DNA of 64,000 nucleotides from Streptomyces yatensis (GTDB lineage Bacteria; Actinomycetota; Actinomycetes; Streptomycetales; Streptomycetaceae). The DNA lies in assembly GCF_018069625.1 (NCBI RefSeq), contig NZ_CP072941.1:496001-560000 (forward strand). Reading direction: 5' to 3'. The translations under genes and the position numbers were made by a program. The number at the start of each line of letters is the position of its first letter. The stretch's first letter is position 1. The notes under the pieces were generated by a model, which did no database searches, was not told where the DNA came from, and saw nothing but the letters and a program-made list of their open reading frames with translations. Positions 8,549 to 16,526 of the stretch are shown in pieces.

Positions 8549-9793
8549 TCAGTGGGCGGGGCGCAGGTCGCGCAGGTCGATCGCGTCGGCCATGGCCCGC
8601 AGTCCCGCGTCGTTGAAGTGGAGATGGTCGCCAGAGTCGTAGGCGGGCAGTGAATGGTCCGGGGCGGCGGGGTCGCGGACGGCGGCGTCGAAGTCCGCCA
8701 CCCCGTCGAACAGGCCGCCGTCCCTGATGAAGGCGTTGACGGACTGCCGCACCGCCTCGCGCGCCGCGGTGTAGTTGCCGTTGCCGCCGAACGGGGTGAT
8801 GGTGCCGCCGATGACGCGGATGCCACGGGCGTGGGCCCGTTCCACGATCCGGCGGTACGCGTCCTCGAACGCGGCGGGATCGGTCTGATTGGGATTGCCC
8901 TTGATGTCGTTGATGCCCTCCATCAGGACCACGGCACGCACCCCGGAGCGGGAGAAGACATCCGCGTCCAGCCGGGACAGGGCACTGGGCCCGGTGCCGT
9001 CCAGCAGAACGCGGTTGCCCGCGATCCCGGCGTTCAGCACCCCCAGCCGGCGCTGCGGGGGCAGCGCGCGCAGCCGGGCCGCGAGCCGATCCGGCCAGCG
9101 GCGGTTGGCGCTCGACGTCGATCCGGAGCCGTCGGTGATGGAGTCGCCGAGGGCGACCACGCTGCCCGCGGCGGGGGCGCCGAGCACATCCACACCCGTC
9201 ACGTAGTACCAGGAGCCGGTGGTGGCGGTGTACGCGGCGCCGCTCTCCTGCGCGGTGTGGTCGCCGTCCGGCGCCAGGAACGAGGTCTGCAGGGCGGAGT
9301 GGTGGTAGGTCGCCGGGCCCGAGTCGACCGGCGTGTAGAGGGTGATCAGCAGGTTGACGTCCGGGGCCACCCGCAGCGGCACCGGATCGCTGACCGCGTC
9401 CTGACCGGCCGGAACGGTGACCGAGGCCGCGTGGCGGAAGGTGGCCGTGCGCATGGTCCCGGCCCGGGCGGCCGCGCTCTTGGGCGCTCCGCTCTCCTGC
9501 AACGCGACGGTGACGGAGGTGAGTTGGAGGGGCGCGGTGCCCAGGCGGTTGGTCACCCGGACGCGGACGGCGTGGCCGCCGACGCTGGTGTGCACCACAT
9601 TGCGGATCGACTGACCGGGCAGAGCGGGGACCGTCCCGGACGCCGCGGCCTCCCAGGTGCCGGTCCAGCCGTGGCCGGGGGCGGGTGTGGAGGCCGGGTG
9701 GGAGGTGGCGGCCCAGGCGGGCCCCTGCAGTGGCAGGAGGGCGAGGACCAACGCGGCCAACAGGCCGCGCAGAACGTGCCGGATCGTGACCAT
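8549..9793 (-). CDS. Secreted SGNH/GDSL-family esterase
   Basis: 414 residues. Residues 1-29 are a signal peptide (hydrophobic run, ending near AWA). About 170 residues of beta-rich N-terminal domain follow, then an SGNH hydrolase domain: block I ALGDSITDG with nucleophile Ser218, the Gly block in NAGIAGNR, the Asn block in EGINDIKGN and the catalytic Asp/His pair in DHLHFND near the end. Extracellular enzymes of this layout are carbohydrate or lipid esterases; which one cannot be told. GGAAGG lies 8 nt before the ATG. It converges with the importer operon and diverges from the LacI gene. Confidence 0.9.
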   Translation of the reverse strand: MVTIRHVLRGLLAALVLALLPLQGPAWAATSHPASTPAPGHGWTGTWEAAASGTVPALPGQSIRNVVHTSVGGHAVRVRVTNRLGTAPLQLTSVTVALQESGAPKSAAARAGTMRTATFRHAASVTVPAGQDAVSDPVPLRVAPDVNLLITLYTPVDSGPATYHHSALQTSFLAPDGDHTAQESGAAYTATTGSWYYVTGVDVLGAPAAGSVVALGDSITDGSGSTSSANRRWPDRLAARLRALPPQRRLGVLNAGIAGNRVLLDGTGPSALSRLDADVFSRSGVRAVVLMEGINDIKGNPNQTDPAAFEDAYRRIVERAHARGIRVIGGTITPFGGNGNYTAAREAVRQSVNAFIRDGGLFDGVADFDAAVRDPAAPDHSLPAYDSGDHLHFNDAGLRAMADAIDLRDLRPAH

Positions 9794-10172
9794 GACGTGC
9801 TGCCTTCCAGAGCGACGGAACTGGAGACGAGCGAGCTGGACCGAACGCGGCCGTGCGGATGACGGCCGAGGAGGAGCACGAGCGCGACGTAGACAACCAA
9901 GAAGACATCGGAGGTGTCAAGGGATACGGCAAGAGATGAGCGCGGCCCTCATGGATCCCGCCCACATAGACCCGATGAATACAGCTGCCGCTTCGGAAGC
10001 CGTCGAGATGGTGCGGGGAGCCGGCAACGTTTCGGCGGGCGGCGGCGACAAGGAGGCATGGGGCGTCCCCCTCGACTCCCGGGTCTTCCCGGCGACTTGA
10101 GGCGGCCTTAGGGTAGAAACCGATTGCTGCCCGGTCAGGGTTCCACGTGGGCGGTTAGGGAAGGGAGTCTCG
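9794..10172. promoter_or_regulatory. Divergent intergenic region between SGNH esterase and LacI repressor
   Basis: 379 bp without a credible gene. It must hold the promoters of both flanking genes, but I see no pair of hexamers with proper spacing. A near-palindromic caacgttt around 10025-10032 resembles the CG-centred operators that LacI-family proteins use, and is the only operator-like site I noticed. Confidence 0.35.
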
Positions 10173-11216
10173 ATGGCTCGTTCCTCGGGATCGACGGGGC
10201 CCACGCTGGCAGTCGTCGCCCGTGAGGCGGGTGTGTCGGTGCCGACCGCTTCGAAGGTGGTCAACGGCCGGGAGGACGTGGCCCCCGAGACCCGTCGCCG
10301 GGTCACCGAGGTCCTGGACCGCCTGGGGTACATCCGCAGACCGCGCTGTGAGACGCCCAGACCGGCCGCGATGGTCGACCTGGTGGTGCACTCACTCGAC
10401 GGCGCCTGGTCGGGGGCGGTGCTGCACGGCGCGGCGGAGGCCGCGCACGAGGCGGGACTCGAGGTGGTGGTCTCGGCCGCGGCCACCCGTGGCCGGGGCG
10501 GCCCGGGCGAGCACGGCTGGCCGGACAAGCTGTACGCCCGGGGCAGCTCCGGTGTGCTGTTCCATCTCACGGAGCTCGCGCCCGCCCAGTACTCCTGGCT
10601 CGATGAGCACCGGATCCCGTTCGTGATGCTCGACCCCGCGCATGACCCGCCGCCCGGGGTGCCGTCCGTGGCGGCCGCCAACTGGCAGGGCGGGATGGCC
10701 GCGACCGAGCACCTCATCGAGCTGGGGCACCGCCGGATCGCGGTGCTCGGCGGCCCGGGGCGGGCGGTGCGCGACGGCGGCCGGGTCGCCGGGTACCGGT
10801 CGGCGATGGCCGCTGCCGGGCTGCCGGTGCCGTCCGCGTATGTGCGCTACGGCGACATCAGCGAGGCCGGGGCGCGCCACCGGATGGCCGAGCTGCTGGA
10901 TCTGCCCGGGCCGCCCACGGCCGTCTTCGTCTGCTCCGATCAGATGGTGCCGGGTGTGTACCAGGCGGCCGGGGAACGGGGGCTGAGGGTGCCGCGGGAC
11001 ATCAGCGTCGTGGGCTTCGACGATCTGCCACAGGCCCGCTGGATCACGCCCGCGCTGACGACGGTCCGTCAGCCGCTGTCGGAGATGGCGGCCGCGGCGC
11101 TGCGCACGCTGCTACGGCTGATGACCGGCGAAATACCGGAGGCGATCCGGACCGAGCTGTCCACCCGGCTCATGGTCCGGTCCAGTACCGCGCCCCCACT
11201 CCGCGCTCTCTTATGA
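10173..11216 (+). CDS. LacI-family transcriptional repressor
   Basis: 347 residues. The N-terminal HTH (TLAVVAREAGVSVPTASKVV then NGREDVAPETRRRV and LDRLGYI, residues 11-54) is canonical LacI, including the hinge region. The remainder is a periplasmic-binding-protein-like sugar sensor with AATEHLIELGHRRIAVLGG, RVAGYRSAM, AVFVCSDQM and ISVVGFDDLPQARWITPALTTVRQP, all family landmarks. AAGGGAG precedes the ATG. The next gene is an acetyl-xylan esterase and the divergent neighbour is a secreted esterase, so a hemicellulose-derived sugar is the likely inducer (inference). Confidence 0.93.
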   Translation: MARSSGSTGPTLAVVAREAGVSVPTASKVVNGREDVAPETRRRVTEVLDRLGYIRRPRCETPRPAAMVDLVVHSLDGAWSGAVLHGAAEAAHEAGLEVVVSAAATRGRGGPGEHGWPDKLYARGSSGVLFHLTELAPAQYSWLDEHRIPFVMLDPAHDPPPGVPSVAAANWQGGMAATEHLIELGHRRIAVLGGPGRAVRDGGRVAGYRSAMAAAGLPVPSAYVRYGDISEAGARHRMAELLDLPGPPTAVFVCSDQMVPGVYQAAGERGLRVPRDISVVGFDDLPQARWITPALTTVRQPLSEMAAAALRTLLRLMTGEIPEAIRTELSTRLMVRSSTAPPLRALL

Positions 11217-11254
11217 CCGAGGACTCGAACACTGCACGGCTGCCCGGACGGACC

Positions 11255-11288
11255 CATATCACCAGTGCCCTCCCTCACACCTGATATG
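11255..11288. promoter_or_regulatory. Imperfect dyad upstream of the acetyl-xylan esterase gene
   Basis: catatca at 11255-11261 is mirrored by tgatatg at 11282-11288 with 20 bp between, about 100 nt before the esterase start. It could be a regulator site or a weak stop for the LacI transcript. Confidence 0.25.
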
Positions 11289-11389
11289 CCATCCTTCACC
11301 CCACCGCCCACCGGTCCCGCCCGTCCGGGTCTGCGACCCGTATCGCCCCAGTTCATCGCCGCACCGATCGCTACGGAGGTCCGCCCACC

Positions 11390-12358
11390 GTGTTCATCGA
11401 CCTGCCCCTGGAGCAGCTGCGCACCTACCGGCCCCCGCTGCCCGAGCCGGACGGCTTCGACGCCTTCTGGACGCGGACCCTCGCCGAGGCCCGCGCCTGT
11501 GAGCTGAACGCGGTGTTCACCGAGGAGGACACCGGGCTGACCCGAGTGCGGACCTACGACGTGGAGTTCTCCGGCTTCGGCGGGCACCGGATACGCGGCT
11601 GGCTGCTGGCCCCGCGGGAGGTGGCGGGCCCGCTGCCGTGCGTGGTGCAGTACCTCGGCTACAACGGCGGCCGGGGGCTGCCGCACAACTGGCTGCTGTG
11701 GCCGTCGGTGGGCTACGCGGTCTTCGTGATGGACAGCCGGGGCCAGGGATGGGTCCAGCACTCGCCCGGCGTCACCCCCGACCCGGTCGGCGGCACCGGG
11801 CCCGAGACACCGGGCAAGATGACCCAGGGCGTCCTCTCCCCTGACGACTACTACTACCGCCGGCTGTACACGGACGCGGTACGGGCGGTGGAGGCCGCCC
11901 GTGAGCATCCGCTGGTGGATTCCGCGCGGATCGTGGTCAGCGGCGGCAGTCAGGGCGGTGCGCTGGCCCTGGCGGCGGCCGGGCTGGTGCCGGATCTGAC
12001 GGCGGCCCTGGTGGATGTGCCGTTCATGACCCACATCCGGCGCGCGGTCGAGATCACCGACGCGGACCCCTACGGTGAACTGGCCCGCTTCTGCGCCGGA
12101 CAGCGCCATCTGGCCGAGCGGGTGTTCGCCACGCTCGACCACTTCGACGGGCTCAACTTCGCGGCCCGCGCCAACGCGCCGGCCCTCTTCTCGACCGCCC
12201 TGCGCGACGAGATCACCCCGACCTCCTGCGGTTTCGCCGCCCATCACCACTACGCCGGTGAGAAGGACCTCAAGGTGTGGTCCTTCAACGGCCACGAGGG
12301 CGGGGGCACGCATCAGCAGGCCGAGCAGATCGGCTTTCTGCGGGAGCTGCTGGGCTGA
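11390..12358 (+). CDS. CE7 acetyl-xylan esterase / cephalosporin-C deacetylase family
   Basis: 322 residues from a GTG at 11390 with GGAGG just upstream. The carbohydrate esterase family 7 motifs are present: RGQG, GGSQGG with nucleophile Ser187, Asp273 in RDEITPT and His302 in GHEGGG. This spacing is almost the same as the Ser188/Asp274/His303 triad known for the Thermotoga maritima member. There is no signal peptide, so it removes acetyl groups from short xylo-oligosaccharides inside the cell. It sits just downstream of the LacI gene on the same strand and is probably under that repressor's control. Confidence 0.93.
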   Translation: MFIDLPLEQLRTYRPPLPEPDGFDAFWTRTLAEARACELNAVFTEEDTGLTRVRTYDVEFSGFGGHRIRGWLLAPREVAGPLPCVVQYLGYNGGRGLPHNWLLWPSVGYAVFVMDSRGQGWVQHSPGVTPDPVGGTGPETPGKMTQGVLSPDDYYYRRLYTDAVRAVEAAREHPLVDSARIVVSGGSQGGALALAAAGLVPDLTAALVDVPFMTHIRRAVEITDADPYGELARFCAGQRHLAERVFATLDHFDGLNFAARANAPALFSTALRDEITPTSCGFAAHHHYAGEKDLKVWSFNGHEGGGTHQQAEQIGFLRELLG

Positions 12359-12435
12359 ACCCGGCGTGCCGGGCGGCGTTCGGCCGCCGCCCGGCACGGG
12401 GTAGACAGGGGCTACCCGCACCGAAGGAGCCGCCC

Positions 12436-13575
12436 GTGCCCGCGCAGCCGCTGGAAGGCATCACCGTCGTCGCCCTGGAGCAGGCCGTCGCCGCCCCGTT
12501 CGCCACCCGCCAGCTCGCCGATCTGGGAGCCAGGGTCATCAAGGTGGAGCGGCCCGGGCGCGGTGACTTCGCCCGTGACTACGACCGCGAGGTCAAGGGC
12601 GCGTCGGCCTACTTCGTCTGGATCAACCGCGGTAAGGAGAGCGTCGTCCTGGACATCAAGGACGACGCCGACCGGGCGCTGCTCGATGCGATGCTCGCCC
12701 GCGCCGATGTCTTCCTGCACAATCTGGCGCCCGGCGCCGTGGACCGGCTGGGCCTGGGCGCGCGGACGCTGCGGGCCGCCCATCCCCGCCTGATCACCTG
12801 CGCCATCTCCGGCTACGGGGACAGCGGCCCGTACCGCGAGAAGAAGGCGTACGACCTGCTCATCCAGTGCGAGGCGGGGCTGCTGTCGATCACCGGCAGC
12901 CCGGAGGCCCCGGCCCGCCCCGGGATCTCGATCGCCGATATCGCGGGCGGGATGTACGCCTACACCGGCATCCTCACCGCGCTCTACGAGCGGGAGCGCA
13001 CCGGTGCGGGGACGGACTTGAGTGTGAGCCTGCTCGACGCGCTGGGCGAGTGGATGGGGCACCCCTATTTCGCCCAGGCGTACGGCGGTGCCGGGGTCGT
13101 CCGCAGCGGCGCCCGCCACCCGTCGATCTCGCCGTACGGCGCCTACCGCTGTGGGGACGGCGCTCAGGTGTTCCTGAGTGTGCAGAGCGATCGTGAATGG
13201 GCCGCCCTGTGCGAGCGGGTGCTCCGCCGCCCGGAGCTGATCCGCGATCCGCGGTTCGCGGACAATCCCCTGCGGCGCACCCATGACGAGGAGCTGACGG
13301 CCGAGTTGGAGTCGTGCTTCGCGGAGCACACCGCCGAGGAGCTGATCGCGCTGCTGGACGGGGCGGGCATCGCCAATGCCCGGCTGCGCGACATCGCGGA
13401 GTTCGGTGCCCACCCCCAGTTCGACGCACGCGACCGCTGGGGCGAGTTCGGCTCCCCGGTCGGGCCGCTGCGCGGTCTGCTGCCGCCGGTGGAGGTGGCG
13501 GGCCGCAGGGCGCCGATGCGGCCGGTGCCGGGGCTCGGCGAGCACACGGAGGCGGTGCGGGCCGAGTTCTCCTGA
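12436..13575 (+). CDS. CaiB/BaiF family III CoA-transferase
   Basis: 379 residues from a GTG at 12436, placed 6 nt after AAGGAG. Family III CoA-transferase features are clear: the N-terminal LEGITVVALEQAVAAPFATRQLADLGARVIKVE segment, WINRGKESVVLD, the conserved catalytic Asp140 in KKAYDLLIQ, GYG, and the C-terminal APMRPVPGLGEHT. These enzymes move CoA between carboxylic acids through an aspartyl-CoA intermediate. Substrate unknown; neighbours give no clear pathway. Its start lies 77 bp after the esterase gene, so the two may be cotranscribed. Confidence 0.92.
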   Translation: MPAQPLEGITVVALEQAVAAPFATRQLADLGARVIKVERPGRGDFARDYDREVKGASAYFVWINRGKESVVLDIKDDADRALLDAMLARADVFLHNLAPGAVDRLGLGARTLRAAHPRLITCAISGYGDSGPYREKKAYDLLIQCEAGLLSITGSPEAPARPGISIADIAGGMYAYTGILTALYERERTGAGTDLSVSLLDALGEWMGHPYFAQAYGGAGVVRSGARHPSISPYGAYRCGDGAQVFLSVQSDREWAALCERVLRRPELIRDPRFADNPLRRTHDEELTAELESCFAEHTAEELIALLDGAGIANARLRDIAEFGAHPQFDARDRWGEFGSPVGPLRGLLPPVEVAGRRAPMRPVPGLGEHTEAVRAEFS

Positions 13576-13785
13576 GCCGGCCCGGCGGGGACCGGCCGCC
13601 GCGCGTGGTGTGGCCGGGTGGCCGGCACCGGGCTGATCTGCGGTTTCCCGCAGGGCGAGCGCTGCGGAGAACACCACCGGGTTGGGCGGCAATCCTCATG
13701 TCTTCGCTGGTCGGCGGTTTCTAGATTGACAGGCGTCGGGGCCGCGAAGCGCTCCGGCGCCTGACCGCCATGTTGGAGACCACGC

Positions 13786-14442
13786 ATGCACTTGATGACC
13801 CTGGCTCTGCCCCAGGAGCCCTCGGACGGCATCGCCGGCTGGGCCGCGGACCTCGTGGACGCGATGGGCGGGCCGGGAGCCGGTCTGGCCATCGCGCTGG
13901 AGAACCTCTTCCCGCCGCTGCCCAGTGAGGTGATCCTGCCCCTGACCGGGTTCGCGGCCGGGCAGGGGGTGATCAGCCTGGCCTCGGCGCTGTTCTGGAC
14001 CACGCTCGGTTCGGTGGTGGGCGCGCTGGTGCTGTACTGGATCGGCATGCTCGTCGGCCGCAAGCGCATGCACGCCATCTGGGCGAAGCTGCCGCTGGTG
14101 AAGACGTCCGACCTGGATCGTACGGAGCAGTGGTTCGAGCGGCACGGCACCAAGGCGGTCTTCATCGGCCGTATGGTGCCGATCTTCCGGAGCCTCATCT
14201 CCATTCCGGCGGGGGTCGAGCGGATGCCGCTGCCGGTCTTCGCCCTGCTGACCACGCTGGGCAGCCTGGTCTGGAACACGGTGCTGGTGATGGCCGGCTA
14301 CTGGCTGGGCGATCAGTGGGACGAGGTGGAGACCTACGTCGGTGTCCTCTCCAAGGTCGTGCTGGTCGCGGTGGTGGTGGCCATCGTGGTCTACGTGGTC
14401 GTGCGCTTCCGCGGCCGCGGCAGGCAGCGCCCCGCTTCATGA
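13786..14442 (+). CDS. DedA-family membrane protein
   Basis: 218 residues with several hydrophobic segments (near 30-75, 80-95, 145-175 and 185-210). The DedA/VTT signatures are visible: ENLFPPLPSEVILP early on and GRMVPIFRSLISIPAG in the middle, the latter holding the conserved Arg. DedA proteins are scramblases or flippases that handle phospholipids or undecaprenyl phosphate. That last role is of interest because amphomycin-class lipopeptides bind undecaprenyl phosphate, but DedA genes are common in Streptomyces and the link is only a thought. Weak GGAG precedes the ATG. Confidence 0.9.
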   Translation: MHLMTLALPQEPSDGIAGWAADLVDAMGGPGAGLAIALENLFPPLPSEVILPLTGFAAGQGVISLASALFWTTLGSVVGALVLYWIGMLVGRKRMHAIWAKLPLVKTSDLDRTEQWFERHGTKAVFIGRMVPIFRSLISIPAGVERMPLPVFALLTTLGSLVWNTVLVMAGYWLGDQWDEVETYVGVLSKVVLVAVVVAIVVYVVVRFRGRGRQRPAS

Positions 14443-14497
14443 GCCACCACGCGTCCCCCGGCCCCTCCGCTGTGCTCGCGCCGCAGCCCGGGCGATC

Positions 14498-14526
14498 TTG
14501 CCCGGGCTGTGCGGCCGGGCTAGGCT
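14498..14526 (+). promoter_or_regulatory. Promoter for a leaderless histidine kinase transcript
   Basis: TTGCCC (14498-14503), 17-bp spacer, TAGGCT (14521-14526), then 8 nt to a GTG at 14535. Transcription would begin at or next to that GTG, the usual layout of leaderless mRNAs in Streptomyces. Confidence 0.5.
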
Positions 14527-14534
14527 TGGCCCCC

Positions 14535-15755
14535 GTGCAGGGGGATTTGCCGAATTTCGCCACCCATCACCTGTTTCTCGGCTCGCCCGGTCAGAACGAC
14601 GGCGGCAGGGGGGCGGCGGAATCCTCGTGGCCGCGCAAGATTCCGGGAGCACTCCTCGGCTGCTGCACGGCCCTGATCGGACTTGTCTACTTGCTGATCG
14701 CCGGCACGGCCATGGCCCCGTTTCTGTTATGGCCGCGCACCCGGCCCGGCGCCCTGGCCGCGCTCGCCTCCGGGGCCCGTCGGCTCGCGGGGCTGGACCG
14801 GGCGCGCCGCTTCGTCTTCTTCGGCGATCGTTTCCCCGAGCACTACAAGTCGTCCGACCAGAAGGTCCTGCGCTATCTGGCGATCCGCAGCTACACGGGG
14901 GTGCTGTGCACCATCGTCGTGGGACTGCTGGGGTTCGGTGTCATCCTCGCCGCGGTGCTGGCCATGCAACTGGTCCAGGGCCATCTCGATCTGCAGGAAC
15001 TCCTCACCCAGGCCCTGCTCGGCGGGGTGCTGCTGTTCCTGGACGTGCAGGGCATCTACTCCCTCGCGGCGCTGGACGCCCGGCTGGCCCGTGAGTGCTT
15101 CGGGCCGTCGGAGCGGGAGTTGCTGCGGCAGCGCATCGACGAGCTGGCCACCAGCCGGGCAGCGGTCCTCCAGGCCGTCGACGCCGAGCGCCGTCGCATC
15201 GAGCGCGATCTCCACGACGGCATCCAGCAGCGCCTGGTGGCACTCGCCATGCTGCTCGGCCGGGCGCGCCGCAGCCGGGGCCGCAACCCCGAGCAGGTGG
15301 ACGCGCTGCTGCACCAGGCCCACCAGGAGTCCCAGGAGGTCATCACCGAACTCCGGGAGGCGACCTGGCGGATCTATCCCTCCGCCCTGGACAGCCTGGG
15401 GCTGAAGGAGGCGCTCAGCGGGGTCTCCGAGCGGTGCTCCCTACCCATCCGCATGGAGTTCGAGGTCGACCGTGTGCTGCCACAGACGGTGGAGACCGCG
15501 GCGTACTTCGTGGTGTCGGAGTGCGTGACCAACGCCGCCAAGCACTCCGGCGCCACGGCCGTCGCCATCCGGCTCGCGCTGCACGGGGCGGTGCTGGTGG
15601 TCCGGGTCGAGGACAATGGCACCGGCGGAGCCGATCCGGCGGGCAGCGGCCTCACCGGACTGCGCAGCCGGGTGAGCGCGCTCGACGGTCTGCTGCACAT
15701 CGACAGCCCCCTCGGGGGACCCACGACCATTACCGCGGAGCTTCCATGCGCGTGA
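14535..15755 (+). CDS. NarL/DesK-type sensor histidine kinase
   Basis: 406 residues from the leaderless GTG at 14535; an ATG at 14439 overlapping the DedA stop is in frame but has no ribosome site. Hydrophobic segments lie near residues 35-65, 110-140 and 150-175, then a HisKA_3 dimerisation helix with the phospho-accepting His227 in ERDLHDGIQQR, and an HATPase domain (NAAKHSG N-box, VEDNGTGG, GSGLTGLRSRV). The membrane part may sense envelope stress. It overlaps the response regulator gene by 10 nt, so the pair is cotranscribed. It lies at the cluster border and could control it (inference). Confidence 0.92.
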   Translation: MQGDLPNFATHHLFLGSPGQNDGGRGAAESSWPRKIPGALLGCCTALIGLVYLLIAGTAMAPFLLWPRTRPGALAALASGARRLAGLDRARRFVFFGDRFPEHYKSSDQKVLRYLAIRSYTGVLCTIVVGLLGFGVILAAVLAMQLVQGHLDLQELLTQALLGGVLLFLDVQGIYSLAALDARLARECFGPSERELLRQRIDELATSRAAVLQAVDAERRRIERDLHDGIQQRLVALAMLLGRARRSRGRNPEQVDALLHQAHQESQEVITELREATWRIYPSALDSLGLKEALSGVSERCSLPIRMEFEVDRVLPQTVETAAYFVVSECVTNAAKHSGATAVAIRLALHGAVLVVRVEDNGTGGADPAGSGLTGLRSRVSALDGLLHIDSPLGGPTTITAELPCA

Positions 15756-16390
15756 TCCTCGCCGAGGACTCGACCTTGCTACGGGAAGGACTGGTACGTC
15801 TGCTGGTCGAGGAGGGCCATGAGGTCGTCGCCGCGGTGGGTGACGCGGTGTCCCTCATGAAGGAGGTCGAGGAGCGGATGCCCGACATGGTCGTCGTCGA
15901 CATCCGGATGCCGCCGACGCACACCGACGACGGGCTGCGGGCCGCCCTGGAGATCCGTAAGCGCTGGCCCCGGATAAGCCTGCTCGTGCTGTCACAGCAC
16001 GTGGAGCGCAACTACGCGGCCCAGCTCCTGGCGTCCAACGCGGAGCGGGTCGGCTATCTCCTGAAGGACCGGGTCGCCCAGGTCGAGGAGTTCCTGGACG
16101 CGCTGGAGCGGATCCACGCGGGTGGCGCGGCCATCGACCCGGAGGTCGTGCGGCAGTTGGTCATCCGCACCACGCACGGTGACCCGCTCGCCCGGCTCAC
16201 CCCGCGCGAGCGCAGTGTTCTGGAGACGCTGGCGCAGGGCCACACCAACACGGCCATCGCGCAGAAACTGCATATCTCGCTGAGCTCGGTGGAGAAGAAC
16301 CTCAACACGATCTTCGACAAGCTCGACCTGTCGCACACCGCCGGCTACAGCCGGCGGATCCTGGCGGTCCTGCGGTATCTGGAGTCCTGA
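15746..16390 (+). CDS. NarL/LuxR-family response regulator
   Basis: 214 residues. The receiver domain has the acidic pair near Glu7/Asp8, phosphorylation site Asp52 in VVVDIRMPP, a Ser/Thr around LLVLSQH and Lys in YLLKDRV. The C-terminal LuxR HTH reads LTPRERSVLETLAQGHTNTAIAQKL (about residues 150-174) and continues with SLSSVEKNL. Partner of the kinase just upstream. Transcription ends in a strong hairpin 36 nt after the stop. Confidence 0.94.
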   Translation: MRVILAEDSTLLREGLVRLLVEEGHEVVAAVGDAVSLMKEVEERMPDMVVVDIRMPPTHTDDGLRAALEIRKRWPRISLLVLSQHVERNYAAQLLASNAERVGYLLKDRVAQVEEFLDALERIHAGGAAIDPEVVRQLVIRTTHGDPLARLTPRERSVLETLAQGHTNTAIAQKLHISLSSVEKNLNTIFDKLDLSHTAGYSRRILAVLRYLES

Positions 16391-16425
16391 GGCGCGCGAC
16401 GGGCGGGGGCATGGCCACCGAGGTG

Positions 16426-16455
16426 CTCGACGACGTGCTCCCCCACGTCGTCGAG
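16426..16455. terminator. Strong hairpin between response regulator and lysine cyclodeaminase
   Basis: A perfect 12-bp stem, ctcgacgacgtg (16426-16437) with cacgtcgtcgag (16444-16455), around a 6-nt loop. It lies between convergent genes and would stop transcription from both sides. Confidence 0.6.
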
Positions 16456-16479
16456 ATCCTCTGGGCGTCCAAGACGCCA

Positions 16480-16521
16480 CCGGGCTGTCCGGGGCCCCAC
16501 GTCCGGGCGGGCACAGCCCGG
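16480..16521. terminator. Second hairpin next to the lysine cyclodeaminase stop
   Basis: ccgggctgt (16480-16488) pairs with acagcccgg (16513-16521) around a 24-nt loop that can itself fold. It is placed to terminate the minus-strand cyclodeaminase transcript. Confidence 0.4.
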
Positions 16522-16526
16522 TGCGG

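Noticed and set aside
13576..13785. Terminator after the CoA-transferase gene
   Set aside because: The stretch is rich in CCGG-type words that could fold in many ways, but no single convincing stem stands out.
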